Assembly: GCF_943169825.2 (NCBI RefSeq) | Contig: NZ_OW968402.1 | Coordinates: forward strand, 2,108,001 to 2,172,000 | Length of the DNA stretch: 64,000 nt | Source: Varibaculum prostatecancerukia | GTDB lineage: Bacteria > Actinomycetota > Actinomycetes > Actinomycetales > Actinomycetaceae | Reading direction: 5' to 3' | Program-made: the position numbers and the translations under genes | Notes under the pieces: model-generated | Told to the model about the DNA's origin: nothing | Seen by the model: only the letters and a program-made list of their open reading frames with translations | The model's database searches: none | Shown: positions 1 to 7,436 of the stretch, piece by piece | Layout: each line of letters begins with the position of its first letter | Position numbering within the stretch: the first letter of the stretch is position 1

Positions 1-657
1 TCTGTTGCCGTGCGCCCAGAATGCTCGATAGCGATTGTTGGAGCCTCAGGTGCCGGTAAAACCACATTCGCTAATCTGGTAATGCGTTTCCTTGATCCTG
101 ACCAGGGGGTAATGCGATTTGACGGGGTTGATCTGCGTGGCCGCCAGCCTGATACCTACCGGCAAGAGCTGGCGCTGATCCCTCAGGATTGTCATATTTT
201 CGCTGGATCTATCCGTAATAATCTGGCGCTGGCTCGCCCTGAAGCCAGCGATGACGACATGTGGCAGGCACTCCAAGCGGCACAAATTGGGAATCTTGTT
301 GAATCTCTGGGTGGTTTAGATGCTCGAGTTGGTGATCGAGGAGCAACCTTATCTGGAGGAGAGCGGCAACGGATTGGTATCGCTAGAGCAATTTTGCGTA
401 ACCCTGAGTTGTTGATTCTTGATGAACCATTGGCGAATATCGACCCGTTCCTCGAAGCTCAAATCGCGGCTCACGTGAAGCAGTTACGTTCGGGACGTGC
501 CACGATAGTCATCGCTCACCGGCTTGCTTCTATCCGAATTGCTGACAGCATCGTGGTTCTTGATGCTGGAAAGATTGTTGCTCACGGGACTCACGACGAG
601 CTGATCAGTAATGATGTTTACCGCAAACTGTTAGGAGATCAGATACCGGCAAAGTAG
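1..657 (+). CDS. ABC exporter ATP-binding domain, 5'-truncated
   Basis: The frame is open from the first base, so this is the C-terminal part of a longer protein cut by the window edge. It is a complete nucleotide-binding domain: Walker A GASGAGKTT, Q-loop in LIPQDCHIF, signature LSGGERQRIGIARA, Walker B LLILDEP and H-loop IAHRLAS. The QDCHIFAGSIRNNL stretch is typical of type IV (MsbA/CydCD/multidrug) exporters, in which an N-terminal six-helix membrane domain lies upstream of this domain. It would energise export of an unknown substrate at the cytoplasmic membrane. Two hairpins follow the stop. Confidence 0.9.
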   Translation, partial: SVAVRPECSIAIVGASGAGKTTFANLVMRFLDPDQGVMRFDGVDLRGRQPDTYRQELALIPQDCHIFAGSIRNNLALARPEASDDDMWQALQAAQIGNLVESLGGLDARVGDRGATLSGGERQRIGIARAILRNPELLILDEPLANIDPFLEAQIAAHVKQLRSGRATIVIAHRLASIRIADSIVVLDAGKIVAHGTHDELISNDVYRKLLGDQIPAK

Positions 658-661
658 TTGA

Positions 662-700
662 AAACGCTAGGGCAAGAATAGGGGTCTTGTTCTAGCGTTT
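662..700 (+). terminator. Hairpin after ABC gene
   Basis: AAACGCTAG (662-670) pairs with CTAGCGTTT (692-700), and part of the interior can extend the stem. It lies 4 nt after the ABC stop codon. The following tract is A-rich rather than T-rich on the plus strand. Confidence 0.55.
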
Positions 701-712
701 CAAAAGAAATGA

Positions 713-756
713 GGGGTGAGAGGTGCATTTGTGTGCAATTCTCATCCCCTTTTTTC
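713..756 (+). terminator. Rho-independent terminator
   Basis: GGGGTGAG (713-720) pairs with CTCATCCCC (741-749) with a single bulge and is followed directly by a T run. This is probably the main terminator of the ABC transporter transcript. Confidence 0.65.
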
Positions 757-1397
757 CTGATTAGGGCTACGCACAGCAATGATAGCGCAAGATTGATGAC
801 ACCGAAGACGAATACCGTTCAGAGCGTAACTGGCTAATATCTCAACAGCGTGCGCGATACCTCTCAACTCCCGTGAAACAAGACGTGAATTCTTCACCGT
901 CAACTAGAAAGTCGAGCGACTACAACCAACGTAGTTCTACAACCACGCCCCTTGCCCACACACCGGGCACGAAGAAATATTCATCCCCATACAATGCCCG
1001 GCCCAATTTCAATGCAGACTTTCCCGCGCTACAAAGCCGCAAAACCCCGCTCATAGCAACATTTTCTGTCCGACCTTCAAGTTACCCCAACCAACTTGAA
1101 CCACGAGCTTTCCCCACCACACCAACGAAAAGCCCCCACAAAAGCAACAAGAATGTCCTATAACCCGCAACCACCGACGAAAAGCCTAAACAATTTGACG
1201 AGCGCCGATACTTTTTGACGGAGTGCCATACGTTTTGACGCCCTCGGAGTCGTGACACTCGAGATCGCCTTCCTGACCCCAGATTCGACACTCAGGAGAC
1301 CCCTAACCACCATCTCCTGCACCCACTCAGCAGGCCAACCCTTCCCCACAAACCCACTCTGACAAGCCAAACCACCGCCCATCCGGGCACAACAAAA
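757..1397. other. Intergenic region without a convincing gene
   Basis: About 640 nt of chromosomal flank left of the prophage. The short open frames on both strands have low-complexity Pro/Thr/Ser/Arg-rich translations, weak starts and no recognisable domain. The only regular structure is TTTGACG repeated three times at an exact 20-bp period (1194, 1214, 1234). The stretch may contain remnants of an insertion element, but none can be named. Confidence 0.5.
1193..1245 (+). repeat. Three TTTGACG iterons at 20-bp period
   Basis: TTTGACG occurs at 1194-1200, 1214-1220 and 1234-1240. The intervening bases are also similar (GAGCGCCGATAC against GAGTGCCATAC). Evenly spaced short repeats like this can be protein-binding iterons or the inner end of an IS element. 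No partner end was found. Confidence 0.5.
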
Positions 1398-1429
1398 GGA
1401 CGCTCACTTTGTATCAAAATGAGCGTCCT
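1398..1429 (-). terminator. Ancestral tRNA-Ala terminator left at attL
   Basis: A 10-bp perfect stem AGGACGCTCA/TGAGCGTCCT, followed on the minus strand by TTTTGTTGT. Read on the minus strand it would follow directly after the tRNA-Ala 3' end if the prophage were removed (core at 1434-1452). It is therefore best read as the original tRNA terminator, separated from the gene by integration. Confidence 0.65.
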
Positions 1430-1433
1430 AGTG

Positions 1434-1452
1434 GTGGAGCTAGCGGGACTCG
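1434..1452. repeat. attL core of the prophage
   Basis: The 19-bp sequence GTGGAGCTAGCGGGACTCG is identical to 35852-35870, which is the 3' end of the tRNA-Ala gene on the minus strand. The integrase gene lies about 300 bp inside this end. The chromosomal flank still encodes the CCA end (minus strand CTCCACCA). Confidence 0.93.
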
Positions 1453-1580
1453 GCGGTGCTACGCACCAGCAAGGGTTTTCGGAGCACAGCCTCCGAAAAC
1501 CACTGGCGCGGGCGAACGCTCAACCCGCGTTCGCTACCTCCCCGCGCCAGCCCTCACGGGTTCGAATCCCCTTAGCTCCA
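1436..1580 (+). ncRNA. tRNA-like cloverleaf RNA of unknown role
   Basis: Acceptor-like 7-bp stem GGAGCTA (1436-1442) with TAGCTCC (1573-1579). Three arms lie between: GGTGC/GCACC (1455-1467), GGTTTTCGGAG/CTCCGAAAACC (1474-1501, loop CACAGC), and CTGGCGCGGG/CCCGCGCCAG (1503-1550) with an inner 7-bp stem. A T-arm-like hairpin ACGGG-TTCGAAT-CCCCT (1556-1572, one mismatch) and a discriminator A complete it, and a strong terminator follows at once. At 145 nt it is far longer than a tRNA, and no standard anticodon loop is visible. It could be a degenerate tRNA or tmRNA 3' half, or a phage tRNA mimic. The fold is seen in the sequence; the function is unknown. Confidence 0.45.
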
Positions 1581-1588
1581 CAAACCGC

Positions 1589-1622
1589 CCCGGCCAACCC
1601 CGCGTTGGTCGGGGCTTTTTCT
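1589..1622 (+). terminator. Rho-independent terminator
   Basis: CCCCGGCCAAC and GTTGGTCGGGG form an 11-bp stem with loop CCCGC, followed by CTTTTTCTTATTTT. It ends whatever transcript contains the tRNA-like structure just upstream. Confidence 0.8.
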
Positions 1623-1725
1623 TATTTTAACCTCCCTAACCTGCGCTGATAGCCCGCTGGCGGGGTGGAAACCGAAAGGCACGGACGGACAAAGAAAGAC
1701 AAAAAAGGACTAAAACGGGTAGAAT

Positions 1726-1760
1726 CTAGTGGTACTTAAGTGGTACTCGAGTGGGACTCG
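1726..1760 (+). repeat. Triple AGTGGTACT repeat before integrase
   Basis: Three near-copies, AGTGGTACTT, AGTGGTACTC and AGTGGGACTC, lie in tandem about 11 bp apart directly in front of and into the integrase 5' end. One-turn spacing at this place fits arm-type binding sites of a tyrosine integrase or sites for its excisionase. The role is inferred from position only. Confidence 0.5.
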
Positions 1761-2911
1761 TTTTGGTGGTGATGATCTTGAGCAAGCGGCGTGGCTTTGG
1801 TTCGGTAAAGACTCGGGAGCTGAAATCGGGCGCGCGCTCGTACCTGGCTTCTTTTATTAACCCGGATACGGGTAAAAGAGTTTCGCGTTCTTTCCGCTCG
1901 AAGATGGAAGCGAACGCTTGGCTAGGGGAGCGGCGCCGCGATATCCGTTCTGGGGAGTTCCGCTCCCCAGATGATCATAACGAGTTGGTTACTTTCGCTC
2001 ACGCCACCCAAGAACATTTACAGCGCCTAAAGACCGCTGGACGTAAAGGCTCTACCCTCTATACCTATTCCTCGAAGCTGCGCTACCCCCTGGACAAACT
2101 AGGGGATAAGGATTTAGGGGAGCTTTCCTGTAACGATATCGAAGCCTATTGCCTGCAGACCTCTAAGGATCTAAAGCCGGGCGCAGCCGCTAACGCCTTG
2201 AACGTAACCCGCGCGGTACTGCGATGGGCAGCAAAACGCGGATACATGGACGCCTCTGAGCTGAACCGGGTTACCTGGCCAGTATTCGACCCAGTAAAAG
2301 ACCCCGAGCGCCGCCAAGTAGCAACCCCCGAGGAAGTCAAGGAACTGGCGGCTGAGATGCCTGAGCGGCTACGCCTAGCAGTCCTACTGGGCGCCTGGTG
2401 CTCTATGCGCATGGGGGAGGTTTGCGGCCTGCAGCGCGGCGATTTCACTAACCTAGATAACCCAGCGCTGGCAACGGTGCGTATTGTTCGGCAGACCAAT
2501 TCGAAAATGGGCGGGGCTTTAACAGACCTGAAAACCAAAGCGGGGCGCCGCGAGATATCTATTCCGCCCGCCCTCGTCCCGGTAATCAAACAACACCTGT
2601 CCACCTGGGTGGCAAAAGACCCCACGGCTCCCGTATTCCCCAGAACCACCGACCCGGCTACGCCGGTACATCACAACACGATTCGTAGCGCATTCGAGCG
2701 CGCTCGCGAACAGCTAGGCATGGAATGGTTCGTGTTCCACGATCTGCGCCATACCGGGCTTACGATTTTTGCCCAGCAGGGCGCAACGCTCGCGGAACTG
2801 CTCGAGCGCGGCGGGCATGTGGATGTGGAGGTTGCGCTGCATTATCAGCACGCAACCATGGAGCGTGACCGGGCGCTAACTGCCCGCATGGATTCGCGTA
2901 TAGAGGTTTAG
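1751..2911 (+). CDS. int: Phage tyrosine integrase
   Basis: Site-specific recombinase of the lambda-integrase family that would insert and excise the prophage at the tRNA-Ala 3' end. It has an AP2-like arm-binding N-terminus (KSGARSYLASFINPDTGKR region, residues 25-43), a SAM-like core-binding domain (about 77-165) and a C-terminal catalytic domain. Catalytic residues visible are R220 (in CSMRMGEVCGL), H330 and R333 (HDLRH), H356 and Y365. A GTG at 1751 is the longest start; in-frame starts at 1772 or 1781 are equally possible because no clear ribosome site decides. The 386-residue length is normal for the family. Confidence 0.95.
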   Translation: MGLVLVVMILSKRRGFGSVKTRELKSGARSYLASFINPDTGKRVSRSFRSKMEANAWLGERRRDIRSGEFRSPDDHNELVTFAHATQEHLQRLKTAGRKGSTLYTYSSKLRYPLDKLGDKDLGELSCNDIEAYCLQTSKDLKPGAAANALNVTRAVLRWAAKRGYMDASELNRVTWPVFDPVKDPERRQVATPEEVKELAAEMPERLRLAVLLGAWCSMRMGEVCGLQRGDFTNLDNPALATVRIVRQTNSKMGGALTDLKTKAGRREISIPPALVPVIKQHLSTWVAKDPTAPVFPRTTDPATPVHHNTIRSAFERAREQLGMEWFVFHDLRHTGLTIFAQQGATLAELLERGGHVDVEVALHYQHATMERDRALTARMDSRIEV

Positions 2912-3013
2912 GTGTGGTGAAGGCGCCTGCGCTGTTTGCTGGGTATTCTAGGGATTAGCGACAAGATGTAATAAGGCGTGACGCTATGAAGTAAGGAGAG
3001 GAAGTGGCAGGCA

Positions 3014-3223
3014 ATGGCGAGCGGTGGCATTTTCCCAATGAGGCAGACGCTGAGGGTGAACATCTTCCCAACCTACGGTCTGGAGAACTGGAACAGGGAG
3101 ATAGACCAAGCGGCGATGCAGTCGCGGGAGCGGCTGGAAGCGACCTACAGCCAAGCGCGGGCACAGTCAGCGCTTCAGCAGCTTCTATTGAATCGCTTGA
3201 AAATATTGCAGGAGAAGCGCTGA
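3014..3223 (+). CDS. Small hypothetical phage protein
   Basis: 69 residues, with a C-terminal half rich in Glu, Gln, Arg and Leu that looks helical or coiled-coil. The sequence AGGAG lies at 2994-2998, somewhat far from the ATG. A longer frame starting at a GTG at 3004 overlaps it, but its N-terminal translation is low-complexity Gly/Ser/Ala and unlike a folded protein. The stop overlaps the next start. No family is recognised. Confidence 0.5.
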   Translation: MASGGIFPMRQTLRVNIFPTYGLENWNREIDQAAMQSRERLEATYSQARAQSALQQLLLNRLKILQEKR

Positions 3224-3417
3224 TGCAGGATCTTAAGAAGGGAGCGGCGCGTCTGGGGATTTTCTCGGTGTTCGACCTGAGGGGCAAACACACTTACGCA
3301 GCGTTTCAAAATCTTCTCCCAGCTCCCCGGGTGGTGTCACCATTGTCGATGTGGAACCGGGCGGCGAGCATGAGCCAGAGCGCCAATAGATCACTCAGCA
3401 AACTTAATAGAAGTTAG
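3223..3417 (+). CDS. Small hypothetical phage protein
   Basis: 64 residues starting MQDLKKGAARLGIFSVF, basic, with no transmembrane segment. The ATG overlaps the stop of the previous gene (TGATG) and is preceded by AGGAGAAG, so translational coupling is likely. No homology is recognised. Confidence 0.45.
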   Translation: MQDLKKGAARLGIFSVFDLRGKHTYAAFQNLLPAPRVVSPLSMWNRAASMSQSANRSLSKLNRS

Positions 3418-3546
3418 GCGTAGCCGATTTCTAAAAATTTAGGGAAATATGTGGGTAAATACTGTTACTAGTAGATGGATATCATGTTATACTTAAAGGG
3501 TGTTCAGGAGAACACGTTGATTGATAACTAAAAAGGGGTGATGCCT

Positions 3547-3663
3547 ATGAGGCTAGCCGATTGGGTGATGTCAGCCTTAATGCTTGCAAGCCTAACCCTG
3601 CAAGGGGTGGCGATATGGCAGCAGCGCAAACCACAAAAACGCGGTAAGCACCGCAAGGGCTGA
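3547..3663 (+). CDS. 38-residue membrane miniprotein
   Basis: A small frame with a good ribosome site (AAAAAGGGGTG) and one hydrophobic segment (residues 5-24, DWVMSALMLASLTLQGVAIW), followed by a strongly basic tail (QQRKPQKRGKHRKG). This fits a single-pass membrane peptide with a cytoplasmic positive C-terminus. An alternative in-frame ATG lies at 3541. A 14-bp hairpin follows the stop. Function unknown. Confidence 0.55.
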   Translation: MRLADWVMSALMLASLTLQGVAIWQQRKPQKRGKHRKG

Positions 3664-3671
3664 CAAACAAA

Positions 3672-3714
3672 GGTGAGGGGTTCAAAATAATCGAACTATC
3701 TTGAACCCCTCACC
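3672..3714 (+). terminator. 14-bp hairpin
   Basis: GGTGAGGGGTTCAA (3672-3685) pairs perfectly with TTGAACCCCTCACC (3701-3714). No T run follows, so it may be an RNA-stabilising or attenuating hairpin rather than a classical terminator. Confidence 0.5.
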
Positions 3715-3752
3715 GCCTAGCATCTCATGACTTACCCCTGGAAAGGAATATT

Positions 3753-3908
3753 ATGGTGACCCGAAACATGACCGTATCGGCGCTCTCGCTGCTGATAATC
3801 GCTCTAGCAACACGGATAACCGGTTTACGCTGGTACACCTGGCTATTCATAGCAGCATGGATAGCCCTTACCGCCATCGGATACCGGCAGGACAAAGCCC
3901 GTGACTAA
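3753..3908 (+). CDS. 51-residue two-helix membrane protein
   Basis: Starts at ATG after GGAAAGGA. It has two hydrophobic stretches (about residues 8-20 and 28-43) joined by a short RITGLRWYT loop, and ends in a charged tail. It overlaps the next gene by 8 nt, indicating one operon with the excisionase-like protein and perhaps the methyltransferase. No family recognised. Confidence 0.6.
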   Translation: MVTRNMTVSALSLLIIALATRITGLRWYTWLFIAAWIALTAIGYRQDKARD

Positions 3909-4116
3909 ACAACCAAAACGCTACCTATCCGCGCTGGACGTGGCAGAAAGAATCGGGATAAAACGCGGAACCCTGTACTCTTACCGCGCAAAGAATATGC
4001 TCCCACCCCCGGATGTGATCGTTGGAACCACTACTAACGCTACTCACGGCTGGCTACCCAAAACGATAGATGACTGGAACGCTGCTCGCCCGTCCCGCTC
4101 GCGGACAAGTCAATGA
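3901..4116 (+). CDS. AlpA/excisionase-like HTH protein
   Basis: 71 residues containing a winged-helix-type HTH (YLSALDVAERIGIKRGTLYSYRA, then LPPPDVIV and HGWLPKTIDDWNAARP). This is the layout of the AlpA/HTH_17 family, which includes phage excisionases and small activators. The GTG start overlaps the preceding gene by 8 nt. It could be the Xis partner of the integrase, or a regulator of the methyltransferase that starts 19 nt further on. Confidence 0.7.
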   Translation: MTKQPKRYLSALDVAERIGIKRGTLYSYRAKNMLPPPDVIVGTTTNATHGWLPKTIDDWNAARPSRSRTSQ

Positions 4117-4135
4117 AAGATAGTAGAGTCTGAGT

Positions 4136-5185
4136 ATGGCAAGAACAATCGCAGCAATAGACCTGTTCTGCGGGGCAGGGGGACTTAGCTTAGGGCTAAG
4201 ACAATCCGGTATTAACGTTCTTGCCGGTTATGACCTAGATCCGGCTTGCCGTTACCCCTACTCCCATAACATTAACGCCGATTTCTTCCTCTCTGATGTC
4301 AAAGACGTCTCAGGAAACCATCTACAACAACTCTGGAACAAGCACCCTCAAGATGTCAGACTACTCGCGGGTTGTGCTCCTTGTCAGCCCTTTTCGACTA
4401 TGCGTAAGCGTGGGCAGGGAGGCAGCTCTGACCCGCGTTGGCGATTGTTGGAAGAGTTTGAGCGTCTCGCGTTAGAGACGTTACCAGAGTTTGTGACTAT
4501 GGAGAATGTTCCAGGTCTGAGCGCCTCGCCTGTGTTCTCTGCGTTTATTGCTGGGCTGGAAAAGGCGGGCTATCACGTTTCTTACAGCGTTATTGACTTG
4601 CGTAGGCTTGGTTTGGCGCAATCTCGGCGGCGTCTGGTCTTGATGGCTTCTCGCCTTGGAGCTGTATCTGTTCCAGAGGGTGACTTAGAACAGGGAAACT
4701 ACACAAGTGTTGCGGATGTAATCGGAGGTTTAACCCCTATTGATGCAGGGGGTACTGATGGTCATGACCCCTTGCATCGGTCAGCGCGTTTGTCTGCGCT
4801 TAATTTGCGTCGTATCCAGGCTTCAATCCCGGGAGGTACTTGGAGGGATTGGGAAGATAAAAAGCTATTGGCTGCCTGTCATAAGAAGAGTTCGGGGAAA
4901 TTTTATGCGAGCGTGTATGGGCGAATGCGTTGGGATGAACCGGCTCCCACTATTACTACGCAGTTTTTTAATTACGGGACTGGAAGGTTTGGGCATCCCT
5001 CGCAAGATCGGGCTTTGAGTTTACGGGAGGGTGCGTTGCTTCAGGGCTTTCCGCAGGGGTACAGTTTTGCTCCCGGAGAGATGGCGGCAACGGATCAGAT
5101 AGGGCGCCTTATTGGAAATGCGGTTCCCCCGGTACTGGGCAAGGCGGTTGGTGAGGCTTTTCAGGCGTCACTGCTTGCTGTTTAG
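4136..5185 (+). CDS. DNA (cytosine-5-)-methyltransferase
   Basis: Transfers a methyl group from S-adenosylmethionine to C5 of cytosine in a specific DNA site. Ordered motifs: I DLFCGAGGLSLG (residues 9-20), IV GCAPCQPF with catalytic C83, VI ENV (123-125), VIII QSRRR (162-166), a variable target-recognition region (about 190-270), IX/X ending in GNAVPP. At 349 residues it is a full-length Dcm-type enzyme. Its end overlaps by 18 nt, tail to tail, the end of a HEPN gene read from the other strand and followed by a DUF262 gene. It may protect phage DNA, or be the modification half of a three-gene defence module. The target sequence cannot be read from the protein. Confidence 0.93.
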   Translation: MARTIAAIDLFCGAGGLSLGLRQSGINVLAGYDLDPACRYPYSHNINADFFLSDVKDVSGNHLQQLWNKHPQDVRLLAGCAPCQPFSTMRKRGQGGSSDPRWRLLEEFERLALETLPEFVTMENVPGLSASPVFSAFIAGLEKAGYHVSYSVIDLRRLGLAQSRRRLVLMASRLGAVSVPEGDLEQGNYTSVADVIGGLTPIDAGGTDGHDPLHRSARLSALNLRRIQASIPGGTWRDWEDKKLLAACHKKSSGKFYASVYGRMRWDEPAPTITTQFFNYGTGRFGHPSQDRALSLREGALLQGFPQGYSFAPGEMAATDQIGRLIGNAVPPVLGKAVGEAFQASLLAV

Positions 5186-5884
5186 GTATTCTTGGTTCTC
5201 TAGGTAATCGTTGAATATGTCCAATATTGCGTACAGGTATTCATCGATGATTCTAAAAGTGTCATTTAGATCCTTTTCGGTGCGGTTAGCTCCTAGTTCT
5301 TTGAAGCTTACTTCGCCGTGTGTTAATCGATTGCGGTCATTTTTTAGTCCCGTAAGGCATTCCTGTGCGTGGGTGAGCGCTTTTTGTTCTGTGTAGTGTT
5401 CGTGGATTTTCTTATCAAATTTTAAACCCAGATGGTTACAGATTTTATCGATTGCTTCGTGGTCTATATTTCCGCTGTCCTTCATTAGGAATTTGACGTA
5501 TTTTGCAGGTGGGAAGCTGCTTTCCGGGGGGATAGCTTCGCCATCCAGATAGGCCGATAGGCGTTGAATCTTTGTGGTGAACTTAGCCAGATGTTTTAGC
5601 TTGGGCATGGAATCTGCTGTTTGTGCGGCTAGAAAGCGGCGTTGTATCGATTGGTTGAGGTTCTCGGTGCGGACTTGATCCTTTTTAACTTTACGGATTA
5701 CAGCTCTAAGTGCTTCCGTTATTGTGGCTTCAATCCAGGTGTATTCCATGACCAGGGTTGCTGCCCGCTGAGTAACCAGTGGTTGGGGGTTAGGGGGTGT
5801 TGTCTTGCCAAGTTTGGTGATTATATCGAGAGCCTCGCTTATTTCGTTTCTGCGTTCGTGAAACACGTTATACGCGATTTCCAT
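5168..5884 (-). CDS. HEPN-domain protein (MAE_28990-like), putative RNase or effector
   Basis: 238 residues, mostly helical. The C-terminal part carries NDRNRLTHGEVSF with R184 and H189 spaced as in the HEPN active site Rx4H. The N-terminal half (LVMEYTWIEATITEALRAVI) resembles MAE_28990/MAE_18760-type HEPN proteins. Such proteins are typically metal-independent RNases or effectors in conflict systems. Its start touches the DUF262 stop, so the two are translationally coupled. I infer it is the effector of the pair. The family assignment is from memory of motif layout, not from a search. Confidence 0.7.
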   Translation of the reverse strand: MEIAYNVFHERRNEISEALDIITKLGKTTPPNPQPLVTQRAATLVMEYTWIEATITEALRAVIRKVKKDQVRTENLNQSIQRRFLAAQTADSMPKLKHLAKFTTKIQRLSAYLDGEAIPPESSFPPAKYVKFLMKDSGNIDHEAIDKICNHLGLKFDKKIHEHYTEQKALTHAQECLTGLKNDRNRLTHGEVSFKELGANRTEKDLNDTFRIIDEYLYAILDIFNDYLENQEYLNSKQ

Positions 5885-6954
5885 TAGGCATCACTGCCTA
5901 GGAGGAAGTCCTTAACTGTATTAATCCTTCCTAGAAGTCTTGATTTAGCGTTGGCTCCATCGGCGCGCACGACTTCCTTGAACTGGCGGCTTTCCAAGAA
6001 GTCTGCAATATCTTGTGAATCTCGGATTATTTCTCTGCCTGAGTTTAATGCCAGGGCGCTGCCAATTGCTATCGCTTCGAACCTGCTATTGGGGGTGAAG
6101 TTTCCGTCAGGTTTTCGCCTAAACCCATACGGGAACGCCTGGTCTATATACTCCATAGTGTTTGTGAAGGTTTCCCGCATCTGCTTTTCTATATCTGGGT
6201 TCTTCGTCAAAGCGAGGTTCATGCGTTCTGTGTAGGTGTATATGAAATCTTGTACTCGGTCGCGATAATCGGATAAGTCGTATTGGAACGCGAAGAATCT
6301 TGCTACCAACTCTTCACGGCGCCCCTGATTGGCTAATCTTTTCGACATTGGAGACATGGAAACCAAAGGTTCTGTTTGCGCAAGCTCTTGAACTAAGGAC
6401 TGGAACGGGCCGCTCAAAGCGCCTTTACGAACTTCAGGAGGCTTGGCTACCTCAGCAGAGGTGTTAATACGGTCGAACAGATCCGCAAGTGTCTCCGAAT
6501 CCCCATCCTCCAAAATAATGCTACGCAGCGAATAGTTCTTGAGCTTGCGCTGCCTGGGCACAGACAGAGAACTAAAGCGCAACCCCTCGCCCGCCGTAAT
6601 AACTTTCATAGGACCAAGAACTAACTGGTCATGTAGAAAATCCCGAATAGTACGCAAACGCTGCGAACCATCAACAATTTCCAACAACCCAGTTTCTCTG
6701 TCCAAAGATAAGAACAAGAACGGAACCGGAATCCCTAACAACAACGACTCTATAAACCGAGTTTTCGTACTATCATCCCAAATATCCTTTCGTTGATAAT
6801 CCGGGATAACAATCTCTCCGTTCTCTAACTTGTCCGAGTAATACTCCAGCGTGTACTCCGAAACATAGTAAGAAAGACGAGATTCTCCCTCGATGATCTG
6901 TTGTTCTACTTCTTCTAGCTGCTGGTTTTCTACCGAATCCTTAACCATTACCAT
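5884..6954 (-). CDS. DUF262 (GmrS/SspE-type) protein
   Basis: 356 residues. The N-terminal DUF262 signature is clear: IVIPDYQRKDIW (49-60) and EIVDGSQRLRTI (92-103), corresponding to the IPxYQR and DGxQR motifs of ParB/sulfiredoxin-fold nucleotide-binding domains in GmrSD and SspE. The rest is helical, and I see no DUF1524-type HNH nuclease at the C-terminus, so the nuclease role may be supplied by the coupled HEPN partner. It is likely the sensor or nucleotide-driven half of a restriction-like defence unit. Starts at ATG 6954 or 6948. Confidence 0.85.
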   Translation of the reverse strand: MVMVKDSVENQQLEEVEQQIIEGESRLSYYVSEYTLEYYSDKLENGEIVIPDYQRKDIWDDSTKTRFIESLLLGIPVPFLFLSLDRETGLLEIVDGSQRLRTIRDFLHDQLVLGPMKVITAGEGLRFSSLSVPRQRKLKNYSLRSIILEDGDSETLADLFDRINTSAEVAKPPEVRKGALSGPFQSLVQELAQTEPLVSMSPMSKRLANQGRREELVARFFAFQYDLSDYRDRVQDFIYTYTERMNLALTKNPDIEKQMRETFTNTMEYIDQAFPYGFRRKPDGNFTPNSRFEAIAIGSALALNSGREIIRDSQDIADFLESRQFKEVVRADGANAKSRLLGRINTVKDFLLGSDA

Positions 6955-7001
6955 TCCAATCTCTTAAATCACGCGAAGGGCTCTAGTTCTTCCAAGTCCT
7001 C
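6936..7001. repeat. 66-bp direct repeat, copy A
   Basis: About 92% identical to 7371-7436 (offset 435 bp). It covers the start region of the DUF262 gene and the 3' end of the upstream HTH gene, marking a tandem duplication of the HTH gene. Confidence 0.85.
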
Positions 7002-7364
7002 GCTGACTTTCCTGCTCTTACCGCGACCAAAATCAGGGCGCGCAACATTATCGACACCCGAAACATCCCCCGAAGCCGCGCCATCCGACCCCGGAGCACT
7101 CGCGGACGGGGTAGCCCCGGCTATTAGCGCTTCTGCTTGTGTTATTACTGCGCTGGCAGTGGTGGCTACGCATTCGGCAAGTTTCGCGATTTCACCTACC
7201 GATGCCGCACGTTCCCCGCGAAGAATAATCCCTACCCGGTTCTGACTAATCCCCGTAGCCGTAGCTAACCTTTGCTGGCTAAGCCCCTTCTTCTTCGCTC
7301 GCTCTCGCAGTAGCGCACTGCACGCCTTGTCTAGGCCGTCTACGGGTTTAGGTTTACGAGCCAT
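6969..7364 (-). CDS. Cro/C1-type HTH regulator (copy 1)
   Basis: 131 residues from ATG 7364, which has GAGGA upstream; a TTG at 7379 would add five residues but is a weak start. An HTH lies at about residues 28-52 (GLSQQRLATATGISQNRVGIILRGE). The C-terminal tail is low-complexity Ala/Ser/Gly followed by a conserved end, VARPDFGRGKSR...EDLEELEPFA, shared with the neighbouring paralogue. It lies 15 nt upstream of DUF262 and probably controls the DUF262-HEPN operon, or is one of the lysogeny repressors. Confidence 0.8.
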   Translation of the reverse strand: MARKPKPVDGLDKACSALLRERAKKKGLSQQRLATATGISQNRVGIILRGERAASVGEIAKLAECVATTASAVITQAEALIAGATPSASAPGSDGAASGDVSGVDNVARPDFGRGKSRKVSEDLEELEPFA

Positions 7365-7370
7365 AGCGCC

Positions 7371-7436
7371 AATCCTCAACCATTACCATTCCAATCACTC
7401 AAATCACGCAAAGGGCTCTAGTTCTTCCAAGTCCTC
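7371..7436. repeat. 66-bp direct repeat, copy B
   Basis: Partner of 6936-7001. It includes relics of the DUF262 start region (ATGGTAATGGTT on the minus strand) in front of the HTH copy 1 gene, which shows that the unit HTH-plus-DUF262 start was duplicated. Confidence 0.85.

Noticed and set aside
873-1382. Short frames on both strands in the left flank as possible genes
   Set aside because: Low-complexity translations, no ribosome sites, no domains; overlapping frames on both strands are equally open.
1251-1580. Complete tmRNA gene
   Set aside because: The 3' end resembles one, but no 5' tRNA half or tag reading frame ending in Ala-Ala-stop could be found within the expected distance.
3004-3222. 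GTG-started 137-codon frame as the gene
   Set aside because: Its first part is Gly/Ala/Ser-rich and overprints a more protein-like frame at 3014; only the part from 3223 looks real.
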